Origin: CAZBDV01 sp964490765
Lineage (GTDB): Bacteria; Cloacimonadota; Cloacimonadia; Cloacimonadales; JAJBBL01
Direction of reading: 5' to 3'
Assembly (NCBI GenBank): GCA_964490765.1
Contig: CAZBDV010000001.1
Coordinates: 1-64,000 of the forward strand
Length of the DNA: 64,000 nt
In this document: piece by piece, positions 1-6,896 of the stretch
Layout: each line of letters opens with the position of its first letter
Position numbering within the stretch: position 1 is the stretch's first letter
Made by a program: the position numbers and the translations under genes
The notes under the pieces: model-generated
Told to the model about the DNA's origin: nothing
Databases searched by the model: none
Seen by the model: the letters and a program-made list of their open reading frames with translations, nothing else

Positions 1-239
1 CACAAGTTACAGCTTGACACCAAACACTATGCATATAGACTACCGGAGACAGATAAGCGTTACGAAAACGCGTTACAGCTTGACACCAAACACTATGCAT
101 ATAGACTAATGCAGAGACACAATAGCTGAAGGAGATAGTTACAGCTTGACACCAAACACTATGCATATAGACTGGATCTGCAATGCCAAAGATTACGCAG
201 AGGGTTACAGCTTGACACCAAACACTATGCATATAGACT
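1..239 (+). CRISPR. Type II-C CRISPR array, right-hand end (4 repeats, continues off the window)
   Basis: Four identical 36-bp repeats lie at 6-41, 72-107, 138-173 and 204-239. Each begins GTTACAGCTTGACACC and ends GCATATAGACT. They are separated by three 30-bp spacers; bases 1-5 are the end of a fourth spacer, so the array continues to the left. The plus strand is taken as the crRNA strand because the first 17 nt of the repeat are complementary to the anti-repeat of the tracrRNA at about 5933-5949. The array therefore points toward the cas genes, whose operon runs the opposite way. The leader end is not in the window. No further repeat follows 239. Confidence 0.97.
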
Positions 240-243
240 ATGG

Positions 244-280
244 GCGTCGTAACAGTCTTATTAGCAGACAGTTATGACGC
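244..280. repeat. Imperfect inverted repeat just after the last CRISPR repeat
   Basis: GCGTCGTAA (244-252) faces TTATGACGC (272-280), an 8 of 9 bp match with a 19-nt loop, starting 5 bases after the last repeat. No U-tract follows, so it is not a classical terminator. It could form a 3' structure on the array transcript or be a remnant. Role unknown. Confidence 0.3.
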
Positions 281-329
281 TCAGGTCTTAGATCATTAAT
301 CTTTAGCAAAGAATATCAATTATTCGTTA

Positions 330-816
330 ATGCCTGATCAATTACAAAAGGAACTCCTGAAAAAAGTCGAACGGATAATGCATCGCTCGCTGATGATATT
401 AAGATCAACGCTATTGATATCATAGAAAACGACAATATGATTCTTTCCGGCACTTTAAAAGCAGCAGTCAATACCAAAACGAGAAAACAGTTAAAATTAT
501 CGTTTAGGTCAACGAGAAAACATTTTACGGTAAGTATCTGCACGAAGGCATTAAACCCCATATGCCGTCGATCGCTCCGATCAGAGAGTGGGTCAGAAGA
601 AAAGGCATTGCCAAAAATAACATTAGAAGCGCTTGGGAGGAGGCAAAAAAGATAAGAAGGAAGGACCGTCCCAAAAAAGCCGATATTGAAAGTAGGGCCA
701 TCAGATCAGCTGCCTGGGTAATCGCTATAAATATGAAAGAAAAAGGAAGAGACCCTAATCCCTTCCTCAAATTAGCGGTTGAAATGACCCTAAAAAAACT
801 ATCTACACTAGACTGA
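330..816 (+). pseudogene. Decayed phage HK97-gp10-like tail/head-closure protein
   Basis: A protein of about 160 residues can be pieced together only by changing frame. The N-terminus (MPDQLQKELLKKVERIM) is in frame 3 from 330. The middle (DDIKINAIDIIENDNMILSG) is in frame 2 around 390-490. The C-terminus (YGKYLHEGIKPHMPSIAPI, then EWVRRKG, and PFLKLAVEM near the end) is in frame 1 from about 508 to 814, with an in-frame TAG at 505-507. The order 'SGTL ... YG-Y-HEG--PHMP-I-PI--WVRRKG ... PFL' resembles phage HK97 gp10-family tail-component proteins; that match is from memory of the family. The longest intact piece, starting at ATG 562, is 84 residues and could be misread as a gene. Two frameshifts plus a stop point to decay of phage DNA. 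Confidence 0.5.
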
Positions 817-1185
817 TTGCATCTTTCTATCCGCCCTGTCCTCTTTATTAACAGCCTCCATTAACCAACCGATAAACTCCTCCACCCGGCTCGAAGACAT
901 CCCCTTTACTCCACGTATGTATTTCCAGCTGTTTTGGGTCAACTCATTGTCTATCCTCCGGACATCACTTTTTTGCTCGTCCTTAAACAGCCCTGCCATC
1001 CAGAGAGTATGGATCTTGAACCTGCCTATCATCGCGAGTTCGGTTTCTATATCGTATTCATCTTCTATTATATCCCCGGTTATCGTTCTATAATCCCAGA
1101 ATGGATCATCCTTAGTTTCCATTCCGTATAGGATTTCCTCAACTGTGAATCCCAGGTCAAAAAACAATTTCTTTTCTCTCTTCAT
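808..1185 (-). CDS. Hypothetical 125-aa protein, unknown function
   Basis: I do not recognise this protein. It is a soluble, charged product starting MKREKKLFFDLGFTVEEIL and ending DRADRKMQSV, with no signal peptide or membrane segment. A strong Shine-Dalgarno GGGAGG lies 7 nt before the ATG, which supports real translation. Its ATG overlaps the stop of a short upstream reading frame as ATGA, suggesting translational coupling. It lies downstream of cas2 on the same strand, but is flanked by phage-like debris. It may be a remnant phage gene or an accessory gene of the cas operon. Its 3' end overlaps the end of the opposing decayed gene by a few bases. Confidence 0.6.
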   Translation of the reverse strand: MKREKKLFFDLGFTVEEILYGMETKDDPFWDYRTITGDIIEDEYDIETELAMIGRFKIHTLWMAGLFKDEQKSDVRRIDNELTQNSWKYIRGVKGMSSSRVEEFIGWLMEAVNKEDRADRKMQSV

Positions 1186-1262
1186 AATCGTTCCTCCCTT
1201 TTTAACTGGATAGCCCTTAAAGACTTGATTTGCCTGGATAAAATATCCCTCTCATAAGTCAT
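1182..1262 (-). CDS. Possible 26-aa leader ORF coupled to the 125-aa gene
   Basis: A short frame starts at ATG 1262 (MTYERDILSRQIKSL...) and ends with TGA overlapping the next gene's ATG in an ATGA junction. No clear Shine-Dalgarno precedes it. The same frame is open farther upstream to the A-tract at 1277-1285, so it may be the tail of the longer broken frame listed at 1274-1501 rather than an independent gene. Confidence 0.3.
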   Translation of the reverse strand: MTYERDILSRQIKSLRAIQLKREERL

Positions 1263-1273
1263 GTCCTGACTGA

Positions 1274-1501
1274 TTATTTTTTTTTGCTACTCAGGTCGAC
1301 TATTGTCAGTAGATATCTTTTACCTAATTTGCCCGTACTGTGTTGCCTTAAACAATACAAATGCAGGTTTTTACAGCCTGGATCAATAATCCCTGCCCAG
1401 CTCTTCTTATATTGTCTTCTATACTCCTGTTGTATTCTTCGATCGTCTTTTTCCCTGACTGTGCTTTCCAGTCTGAGATCATCAATCTTCAGTAAAGAGC
1501 A
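1274..1501 (-). pseudogene. Start-less reading frame downstream of cas2 (phage-like remnant?)
   Basis: This is a 75-codon open frame with no ATG, beginning inside the 3' end of cas2 (in another frame) and ending in AAA AAA AAA TAA. It encodes a basic, charged product containing KIDDLRLESTVREKDDRRIQ and KLGKRYLLTIVDLSS. It terminates at a run of nine A's (1285-1277 on this strand). A -1 shift in that run would join it to the open frame ending at 1182. The missing 5' end suggests a gene truncated by the junction with cas2. No family recognised. Confidence 0.35.
1348..1482 (-). CDS. Possible 44-aa small protein coupled to cas2
   Basis: An ATG at 1482 overlaps the cas2 stop as TGATG, the usual arrangement for coupled translation. 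It opens a 44-codon frame (MISDWKAQSGKKTIEEYNRS..., ending VKTCICIV). It lies in a different frame from the start-less ORF over the same bases, so at most one of the two is likely real. No homologue recognised. Confidence 0.3.
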   Translation of the reverse strand: MISDWKAQSGKKTIEEYNRSIEDNIRRAGQGLLIQAVKTCICIV

Positions 1502-1823
1502 TCAATTGATCGGGAGAGGTTTTTGATTTTTTCTTTTCTCTGTTATAAAGATGGATGATATCTCCGAACTGTTTGTCGGTAAAAAGAATGATACTCACTT
1601 TACCTTTATCAGGGATGTTTCGTTCGATTTTTTTTCTTATACTGGTAGTTTTTTCTCTAACACCGCAATACTTGGCATAAACGGAGAATTGACTCATCAG
1701 AAATCCTTCATTTTCCAAAAATTTTCTGAATTTAGCAGCAGCTCTTCTGTCGTCTGCTTCTACAACAGGGAGGTCGAACATAACCATCATCCACATAAGT
1801 CTGTATCCTGAAATCATAATCAT
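1482..1823 (-). CDS. cas2: CRISPR-associated endonuclease Cas2
   Basis: Cas2 is the structural partner of Cas1 in the spacer-integration complex. The 113-residue protein has the ferredoxin-like Cas2 start YRLMWMMVMFDLPV, with the conserved Asp at residue 17 after the first beta strand. The segment FRKFLENEGFLMSQFSVYAK follows, as in type II Cas2 proteins. Its ATG overlaps the cas1 stop by 4 nt (ATGA). No csn2 or cas4 follows, which fits subtype II-C. The immediate downstream sequence is debris and small ORFs, not another known cas gene. Confidence 0.96.
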   Translation of the reverse strand: MIMISGYRLMWMMVMFDLPVVEADDRRAAAKFRKFLENEGFLMSQFSVYAKYCGVREKTTSIRKKIERNIPDKGKVSIILFTDKQFGDIIHLYNREKKKSKTSPDQLMLFTED

Positions 1824-2695
1824 TCTAAGATTGGATATTTCAGCAGATTGTTGTTAATCCTGTAAGAATAAGCCAGATCATTCACAATTGCAGTGATACA
1901 GGTTTTGAGTCGCACCTTCTTATTGTCTGATATTATCTGCTTGTCCAGTATTGAAATGAGATTTCTCTTATTTTCCGGGACTAGATCTGATTTTTCGTTC
2001 AAGTTCATCATTTGAACGATTTCATCTACAAATGGCCTGTATGGCTCCAGAAGGTCATCAGCAAGGCAGAAAGGGTTCATCAGGTTTTTGTGATGAATTC
2101 CCAGTTCCGGCAACATTCCTGCAGCTGTAATATTCTGACAGAATGCAGCTCTGATTATCGCATATCCATAATTGAGATGAGCATTTATCCCGGGTTGATC
2201 GAAATCTCTCTTGAAAGATTGGCCGAAGAGTCTTTTCCAGTATAAGCGAGCAGATATCGATTCTACATATTCACTATCTCCAGGTTTAACTCTTTCGGAA
2301 AGGAGGGCAATATCACGATAGTTCCTGCCGAGTTTTTGTAGTAAGGTAGCTTGATTTAAAACTTTGGCTCTGATGATAGTCTGCCAGATTCTCTTTTTCA
2401 GGGTTAATCTGGCTGAAATTTGACTCTGGATTCTCTCTTTTCGATAGACATTTTCACTGTTAGCCTGTAAAATCCCTATAGGAACAGCATTACTACCACA
2501 TATTACAAGTGGTATGTTCAGATTACACAATCTGATAAGTGTCCGATTTGATAGAGCTGCTCCATAAGAATTCATGATTATACAGTCTATGTCATCGAGT
2601 GGTATTTTCTCTTCATTACCGTTATCTTTGAGGAGCAAAAAGCCACTTCTGACAGAGAGAGATATTCCTGATTTTGAGATCTCCAGAACTGACAT
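1820..2695 (-). CDS. cas1: CRISPR-associated endonuclease Cas1 (type II)
   Basis: Cas1 is the metal-dependent integrase that inserts new spacers at the array. The protein is 291 residues, the usual length for type II. It has an N-terminal beta domain (about 1-80) and a helical catalytic domain. Likely metal ligands are E145 (in VESISARLYWKRLFG), H201/H202 (in GIHHKNLMNPFCLADD) and E217 (in LEPYRP). It begins two bases after the cas9 stop and overlaps cas2 by 4 nt, so the three genes form one operon. Confidence 0.97.
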   Translation of the reverse strand: MSVLEISKSGISLSVRSGFLLLKDNGNEEKIPLDDIDCIIMNSYGAALSNRTLIRLCNLNIPLVICGSNAVPIGILQANSENVYRKERIQSQISARLTLKKRIWQTIIRAKVLNQATLLQKLGRNYRDIALLSERVKPGDSEYVESISARLYWKRLFGQSFKRDFDQPGINAHLNYGYAIIRAAFCQNITAAGMLPELGIHHKNLMNPFCLADDLLEPYRPFVDEIVQMMNLNEKSDLVPENKRNLISILDKQIISDNKKVRLKTCITAIVNDLAYSYRINNNLLKYPILE

Positions 2696-2697
2696 TC

Positions 2698-5600
2698 CTA
2701 TCTCTCCGCTCCTGGATCGTGAAGACGCCCTGTGATATCTATCCCTGCTTTAGCAGCTTTTTTCAGGTGGAGCTGGTTAACCGAAAAAGCTTCACCAATA
2801 TCTTCTTTCCCTTTGTCTTTTTTAGAAACATGTAATTCTCTCAGATAAATAATACCCGATGAAGTCATCTTTCTAATTCTTCTCAGTTCTCTTTCTCCTT
2901 CCTTGTTAGTAAAGGCAATCACATCATTCTTATAGATTCTCATTATCAGTTTACCTTTAGGATATAGTTGTTTCCATTCCGGCAAAAAACCGGGCTGATG
3001 TGCATTATAGCTGTTGATTACTTCTATTTGCCATTTACATTTGTCATCTTCAGGATCAGGGCAATAGATCTCAGCATAGAGGTTTTCTGCTGATGAATAG
3101 TACTTATAGATTTTTCCGTGTTTATCCTTAACGGGCACCATAGTTTTCAGATCTTTCTTGAAGAGCATTTTGACTTTTTTAACGTTATTATCGTCGGCCC
3201 ATCCTCTCAACAAATCTTTGAAGTCAAGATTCCTCTCTTTAGCAGAATCAATTAGTTCAGCCAGTGCTTTACGAATCTCAGGAGAGACTATATTCTCGAT
3301 ATCTTTCTGCTTTACATCATATATATCCTTTCTCAGTGAGAACAGCCCGAATTTTGAGTTTTGGGAATCAATATCAAAAAGATTATAAGCAGTCTCCTCA
3401 GTCAATGGACCGGCAGTTTGTGTTCTCTTTCTCAATTTAGCCGGATTTGGATGGTCTGGTTTATAAGATACCTTTATGTTTTTGAGCTTCTTTTTCATCG
3501 TGTTATAATCAAAGCCTTCGTAGGGTAAGCCGAGTCCTTCAATAAATCTCTCTTTCGAATTTTTTACTGTCGAGGCATATCTCTTTATAAATGATCTTGT
3601 CGTCAGGGCTATGACAAAAGCATCAATTGCATGGTGACGATGGTCTCTTCTCTCTTTTTTGTCTTCGATATCTGAGAGGAGTTTGTTCAGTCCCCACCTT
3701 CTTCTTAACTCACTGGTCAGTTTACCAGTAACAGGAATGACATTATCCTTACCTGCTACATACTGCAGGTATTTTTTGGCGCTACGTGACATATATCTGG
3801 TGTCATTCAACATTCTGGCTAATACTTGATCTTCATCAGCAAATCTCTCCATAGCGTTGTCGAGGAATCTCCATCGTTTGTTAGGTGGTAATTCGAGTGC
3901 TCTCTGGCTTATCTCCTGCCAGTTATAACCATCGTTACTATCCCCGAATGCTTCGAAGGGGCTTCTTTCGCCTTTGTATCTGTTGGCATCACGATGGGAG
4001 ACTGTCTTATTAGGTATTCCATCATCGTATGTATGTGATTTAGGGAGTATATGTTCAATTTCGTATTCAGGGCTGAAGAGTTCAGATTGTGATATCTGTT
4101 TTCCAGTGTAGACGCAACAACGTTTCAACGGATCTTTGTTCAATTCTTCCCAGAGCTTGTATTTAGTGCGGTTCTCATAGTTATTTGCTATCCCGAGTTC
4201 TGCAAGTTCACGTGCTATTCTTATGTTCTGTTTCTCATTTTCACTTCTTATCTTATCAAGTTTTTCTTTATCTTCTCTGGAGAGTTTTATCTCCCTGGCC
4301 AGTTCGATGTTTATCTCTTCTGGTGCTCCGTATCTCTTTGTCAGAGTGTTAATCAACTTTCTTAACTGGTTGAGTGCTATATGGACGGTAGGGTTATTTA
4401 TTCTGCCATATTTGTCAGCGTTACTATCATGAGATATGCGTTGCAACTGGATAGCTTCTCTTTTAAGTAGTTCGCCATAATAGGGAAGATTACCTTCATC
4501 GAACACTACTCCGGGATAATCATCACTATGTTTGTATCCAACTACTTCGCAGGCTTCGGAATACATCAAGCCTTTACGCATCAGAGGAAGGATCCTGGAG
4601 ATTGCTTTCTGGCTGATACTGGCGTATCCATCGGGGAGATTAATATCCATAAAGGCATCTGCCAGAACTGGTGTAAGGTTAAGCCAGTTTAGTTGCTTCA
4701 GTTCACGAATTGTTATCTCATCATCCTGGTCGAGGGTAAGGATTTCGATGATTCTAGCCTGATCTTCGAGAGAAAGCTTTTCCCAGACTGGAGCGATGAT
4801 TTCATTTTTCAGCATTCTGTTGTTGACATCATTTCCTTTTAAATCCTTTTTTCGGTCACTTTCGATGTTAAAGATATAATCAGGAGCGATTTTTTTATCG
4901 AGGATTTTTCTTCTTAAGCTGGCAAGAGAAGCCTTGGTCACAGTATTCAGATGATTGAATATAATTTCTTTCTGCTCAGGTGTTAACTCCTGGGTACTCG
5001 AGTCGAAAATATGAACCAGTCTCAGATTGTTAACATCCTGTCGGATCCTGAATTCCTGAAAGAAAGGATTTGCTTTAGCACATCTCTTCTCGTCCGGTTC
5101 GAGATAACAACTTCCAATCAGTGGTGGTTTCATAGGAAGCTGGAAGAAGATGATATTGTGGATTTTCTCTTTTACTATATCAGTCAGACAGTTGTGATAC
5201 TCAGCCTGTTTATCGTAGATCAAATCGAACTCGTGTTCGATCATATCCCGAGTAGGAAAAATGCGATCCTCTTCACTTAGTCCGGTTTTGTACTGGAATC
5301 TCAAAGGATTCTTCATATGTTGTTTATCTTTCTCCAGGTCTCGATTTTTTAACCAGAGATATTCTCCTACAGTCCGAGAGTTATGCTTTGCCAGTTGTTC
5401 TTTGAGATTCTTTATTGCTTCAGTAAGTTTGTTACTATCGCTGTCTTTTGAAAGCGTCTTTTTATTACTCTTGAAGCCTCTCCTTTTAGCTAAATGTATC
5501 ATTGCTCTGGCAAACTCTTCGATAGAAATTTTTTCATCAAGAGCCCTTTTTCTGATTTCATAAGGATCTTTCATAAGCAACTGGTCTCGTAGACGTCTGT

Positions 5601-5865
5601 CTGCAGGCAGAAAATTAACTTCATCAAGATAGTTCCAGAGTCTTTTTAATCTGCTTTGATAACGGTCTAGATTACGCCGTATTCCGCGGTATGATCTTCG
5701 TTTCGCACTAAGTGGTTCCTTACTCTTGTCTTCTCTTCCGTCAGGAAAAATTCTGACACCCATGTTAATTACATCCAGAGGCTTGTTATCATTGTCTAAT
5801 TCCAGCATGCACCAGCCCAGGGAAGTAGATCCCATATCCACACCAAGGCGATATTTTTTTTTCAT
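2698..5865 (-). CDS. cas9: CRISPR-associated endonuclease Cas9, small type II-C form
   Basis: RNA-guided DNA nuclease, 1055 residues, in the size range of compact II-C Cas9. RuvC-I is at the start (GVDMGSTSLGW, nucleophile-site D10). An Arg-rich bridge helix follows (about 55-80, RRSYRGIRRNLDRYQSRLKR). RuvC-II has E521 in INIELAREIK. The HNH domain has H605 in YEIEHILPKS with a following Asn in PNKTVSHRDANRYKG. RuvC-III has H744 and D748 in HHAIDAFVIAL. All catalytic residues are present, so both strands should be cut. The C-terminal 270 residues should hold the wedge and PAM-interacting domains; the PAM cannot be read from sequence. A GGGAG lies upstream of the ATG. Its promoter appears to overlap the tracrRNA gene. 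Confidence 0.98.
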   Translation of the reverse strand: MKKKYRLGVDMGSTSLGWCMLELDNDNKPLDVINMGVRIFPDGREDKSKEPLSAKRRSYRGIRRNLDRYQSRLKRLWNYLDEVNFLPADRRLRDQLLMKDPYEIRKRALDEKISIEEFARAMIHLAKRRGFKSNKKTLSKDSDSNKLTEAIKNLKEQLAKHNSRTVGEYLWLKNRDLEKDKQHMKNPLRFQYKTGLSEEDRIFPTRDMIEHEFDLIYDKQAEYHNCLTDIVKEKIHNIIFFQLPMKPPLIGSCYLEPDEKRCAKANPFFQEFRIRQDVNNLRLVHIFDSSTQELTPEQKEIIFNHLNTVTKASLASLRRKILDKKIAPDYIFNIESDRKKDLKGNDVNNRMLKNEIIAPVWEKLSLEDQARIIEILTLDQDDEITIRELKQLNWLNLTPVLADAFMDINLPDGYASISQKAISRILPLMRKGLMYSEACEVVGYKHSDDYPGVVFDEGNLPYYGELLKREAIQLQRISHDSNADKYGRINNPTVHIALNQLRKLINTLTKRYGAPEEINIELAREIKLSREDKEKLDKIRSENEKQNIRIARELAELGIANNYENRTKYKLWEELNKDPLKRCCVYTGKQISQSELFSPEYEIEHILPKSHTYDDGIPNKTVSHRDANRYKGERSPFEAFGDSNDGYNWQEISQRALELPPNKRWRFLDNAMERFADEDQVLARMLNDTRYMSRSAKKYLQYVAGKDNVIPVTGKLTSELRRRWGLNKLLSDIEDKKERRDHRHHAIDAFVIALTTRSFIKRYASTVKNSKERFIEGLGLPYEGFDYNTMKKKLKNIKVSYKPDHPNPAKLRKRTQTAGPLTEETAYNLFDIDSQNSKFGLFSLRKDIYDVKQKDIENIVSPEIRKALAELIDSAKERNLDFKDLLRGWADDNNVKKVKMLFKKDLKTMVPVKDKHGKIYKYYSSAENLYAEIYCPDPEDDKCKWQIEVINSYNAHQPGFLPEWKQLYPKGKLIMRIYKNDVIAFTNKEGERELRRIRKMTSSGIIYLRELHVSKKDKGKEDIGEAFSVNQLHLKKAAKAGIDITGRLHDPGAER

Positions 5866-5872
5866 TTTTTTC

Positions 5873-5900
5873 TTGACTCCCTGTAATGTTTTTTTACTAT
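5873..5900 (+). promoter_or_regulatory. Candidate tracrRNA promoter
   Basis: TTGACT (5873-5878) and TACTAT (5895-5900) are separated by 16 nt on the plus strand, a good sigma-70-type match. Transcription would start near 5907, about 26 nt before the anti-repeat. The element lies in the 5' untranslated leader of cas9 on the other strand. Confidence 0.5.
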
Positions 5901-5903
5901 GAC

Positions 5904-5923
5904 TTTGTAAGCCTTATTACAAA
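5904..5923. promoter_or_regulatory. Inverted repeat between the cas9 and tracrRNA promoters
   Basis: TTTGTAA (5904-5910) faces TTACAAA (5917-5923) with a 6-nt spacer. It covers both predicted start sites and the -10 of the cas9 promoter, so it could be an operator for a dimeric regulator or a 5' hairpin of the tracrRNA. No known regulator motif is claimed. Confidence 0.3.
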
Positions 5924-5941
5924 AAAGCTTAATGGTGTCAA
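5914..5941 (-). promoter_or_regulatory. Candidate cas9-cas1-cas2 promoter embedded in the tracrRNA gene
   Basis: On the minus strand TTGACA (5941-5936) and TAATAA (5919-5914) are 16 nt apart. The -35 lies within the anti-repeat: the minus strand here carries the same 13 bases as the CRISPR repeat (ACAGCTTGACACC). A second TTGACA occurs at 5949-5944. Confidence 0.45.
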
Positions 5942-5970
5942 GCTGTCAATAAGGTTTTAAACCATCAAAT

Positions 5971-6003
5971 GCGGTTGAGGACTTGTTCCTCAACCGCTTT
6001 TTT
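5971..6003 (+). terminator. Intrinsic terminator of tracrRNA
   Basis: A perfect 11-bp stem (5971-5981 with 5987-5997), a 5-nt loop and at least five T's directly after it. Confidence 0.9.
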
Positions 6004-6060
6004 ATAGGTAAATCAATCGAAAACTAGAAAGTGAGAGGGAATTGTTAATCAACTAGAGGG

Positions 6061-6099
6061 GAGCATCGTAGTCGGCTCAGGCTGACTACGGGAGTGCTC
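6061..6099. repeat. Palindromic intergenic element, copy 1
   Basis: GAGCA...TGCTC encloses CGTAGTC...GACTACG around the loop GGCTCAGGCT. The core AGTCGGCT-nnn-GCTGACT is shared with the longer hairpin at 41486-41523, indicating a dispersed REP-like family. No U-tract follows. The rest of 6004-6239 holds only a 12-bp palindrome at 6153-6164. Confidence 0.5.
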
Positions 6100-6239
6100 A
6101 GAAGTTATAGAAATTTCAGGTTTAACTATTGGAGCGTGTGAGAGTGAGATAGAGAAATATTTCTATTGCTAAGGAAATAATCAGGAGTATTTTATAGATG
6201 AAGTTGTCATACTGGATAACAACGAATAAGGAGAGGAAA

Positions 6240-6749
6240 ATGAAGAGATTTAGTTTTATAATAACGCTTGTTGTTCTATTGATTGGTGCTTATACACTGA
6301 TGGCTGCTGATATAATGGAGAAAGCGAAAGAAAATGCTCCAGAGAAACTATCAGAAGTCAGTGAAGCAGTTCAACCCCGTCTTCAGGGTCGTGAACTCGT
6401 TGAACTGGGAGAGCTCAAGACAGTATCTGGAGTACTGAAAACAGATGAAGAAGAATGGTTTCTTGAGACAGAAGAGGGTTTATATGAGATCCATTTTGGT
6501 GACCATAATTACAGAGAGAAGATCGGTTTGAAACCTGAGGCAGGCAAGAAGGCTGAGGTTATCGGTTTTGTTTATCAGCAAGAGGGTATAAAAGAGATTG
6601 ATATTGCTGCCTGCAACATGAATTTTGAAGGGAAAGAATTCAGATTTCGAGAGCGAGATGGGACACCACTCTGGCAGGGCGAGGGAGCCTTACAGGAGCA
6701 TCATCGTAGAATCGAATCTGAAAGGATGCGACAGAGGAAAAGAGACTGA
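6240..6749 (+). CDS. Secreted protein with a possible OB-fold-like domain, unknown function
   Basis: The product is 169 residues. It starts with a signal peptide (MKRFSFIITLVVLLIGAYTL, cut near MAA) and so is exported. A 90-residue core after residue 65 has alternating short strands (VSGVLKTDEEEWFLETEEG, KAEVIGFVYQQEGIKEIDI), which suggests a small beta-barrel such as an OB fold. That is inference from strand pattern only. The C-terminus is Arg/Glu-rich and helical. I chose the ATG at 6240 because AAGGAGAGG lies just before it. The upstream ATG at 6198 would add 14 residues ahead of the signal peptide and has no Shine-Dalgarno. It is monocistronic, ending before the bidirectional terminator at 6817. 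Confidence 0.75.
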   Translation: MKRFSFIITLVVLLIGAYTLMAADIMEKAKENAPEKLSEVSEAVQPRLQGRELVELGELKTVSGVLKTDEEEWFLETEEGLYEIHFGDHNYREKIGLKPEAGKKAEVIGFVYQQEGIKEIDIAACNMNFEGKEFRFRERDGTPLWQGEGALQEHHRRIESERMRQRKRD

Positions 6750-6816
6750 TAGCGATCGCTGAATCACATCTTATCTCATGATCCGATAAGGAGAGGAGAG
6801 ACACAAAAAAAATTAA

Positions 6817-6847
6817 GGGCCAGAATTATTTACTGGCCCATTTTGTT
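6817..6847. terminator. Bidirectional terminator
   Basis: GGGCCAG (6817-6823) pairs with CTGGCCC (6833-6839). ATTTTGTT follows on the plus strand, and the minus strand has a run of nine T's two bases past the stem. It can end both the plus-strand secreted-protein gene and the minus-strand trehalose/mscS operon. Confidence 0.8.
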
Positions 6848-6896
6848 GAAACGATACAATGAAACAGGATTTATATAAACTTGTTACGTGAGTATC

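Larger units (their letters stand above)
5907..6003 (+). ncRNA. tracrRNA for the type II-C system
   Basis: The anti-repeat at 5934-5946 (GGTGTCAAGCTGT) is the exact complement of repeat bases 4-16. With T5933 and a bulged C at 5947, pairing extends over repeat bases 1-17. It is followed by a small nexus-like hairpin, GGTTTTAAACC (5953-5963), and an 11-bp terminator hairpin (GCGGTTGAGGA 5971-5981, TCCTCAACCGC 5987-5997) with a T-run. The 5' end is inferred from the promoter. Beyond the duplex it has only two hairpins, which is compact. Strand and position next to cas9 fit a II-C locus. Confidence 0.9.

Noticed and set aside
271..306. Possible fifth, degenerate CRISPR repeat after a 31-nt spacer (begins GTTA)
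   Set aside because: Beyond the first four bases agreement with the repeat is at chance level.
562..816. Intact 84-aa gene
   Set aside because: Homology-like sequence continues upstream of its ATG in the same and other frames, so it is better seen as the end of a broken gene.
1284..1526. 80-codon plus-strand frame overlapping the cas2 3' end
   Set aside because: Cys/Leu-rich composition typical of antisense translation, no ribosome site, and it runs into cas2.
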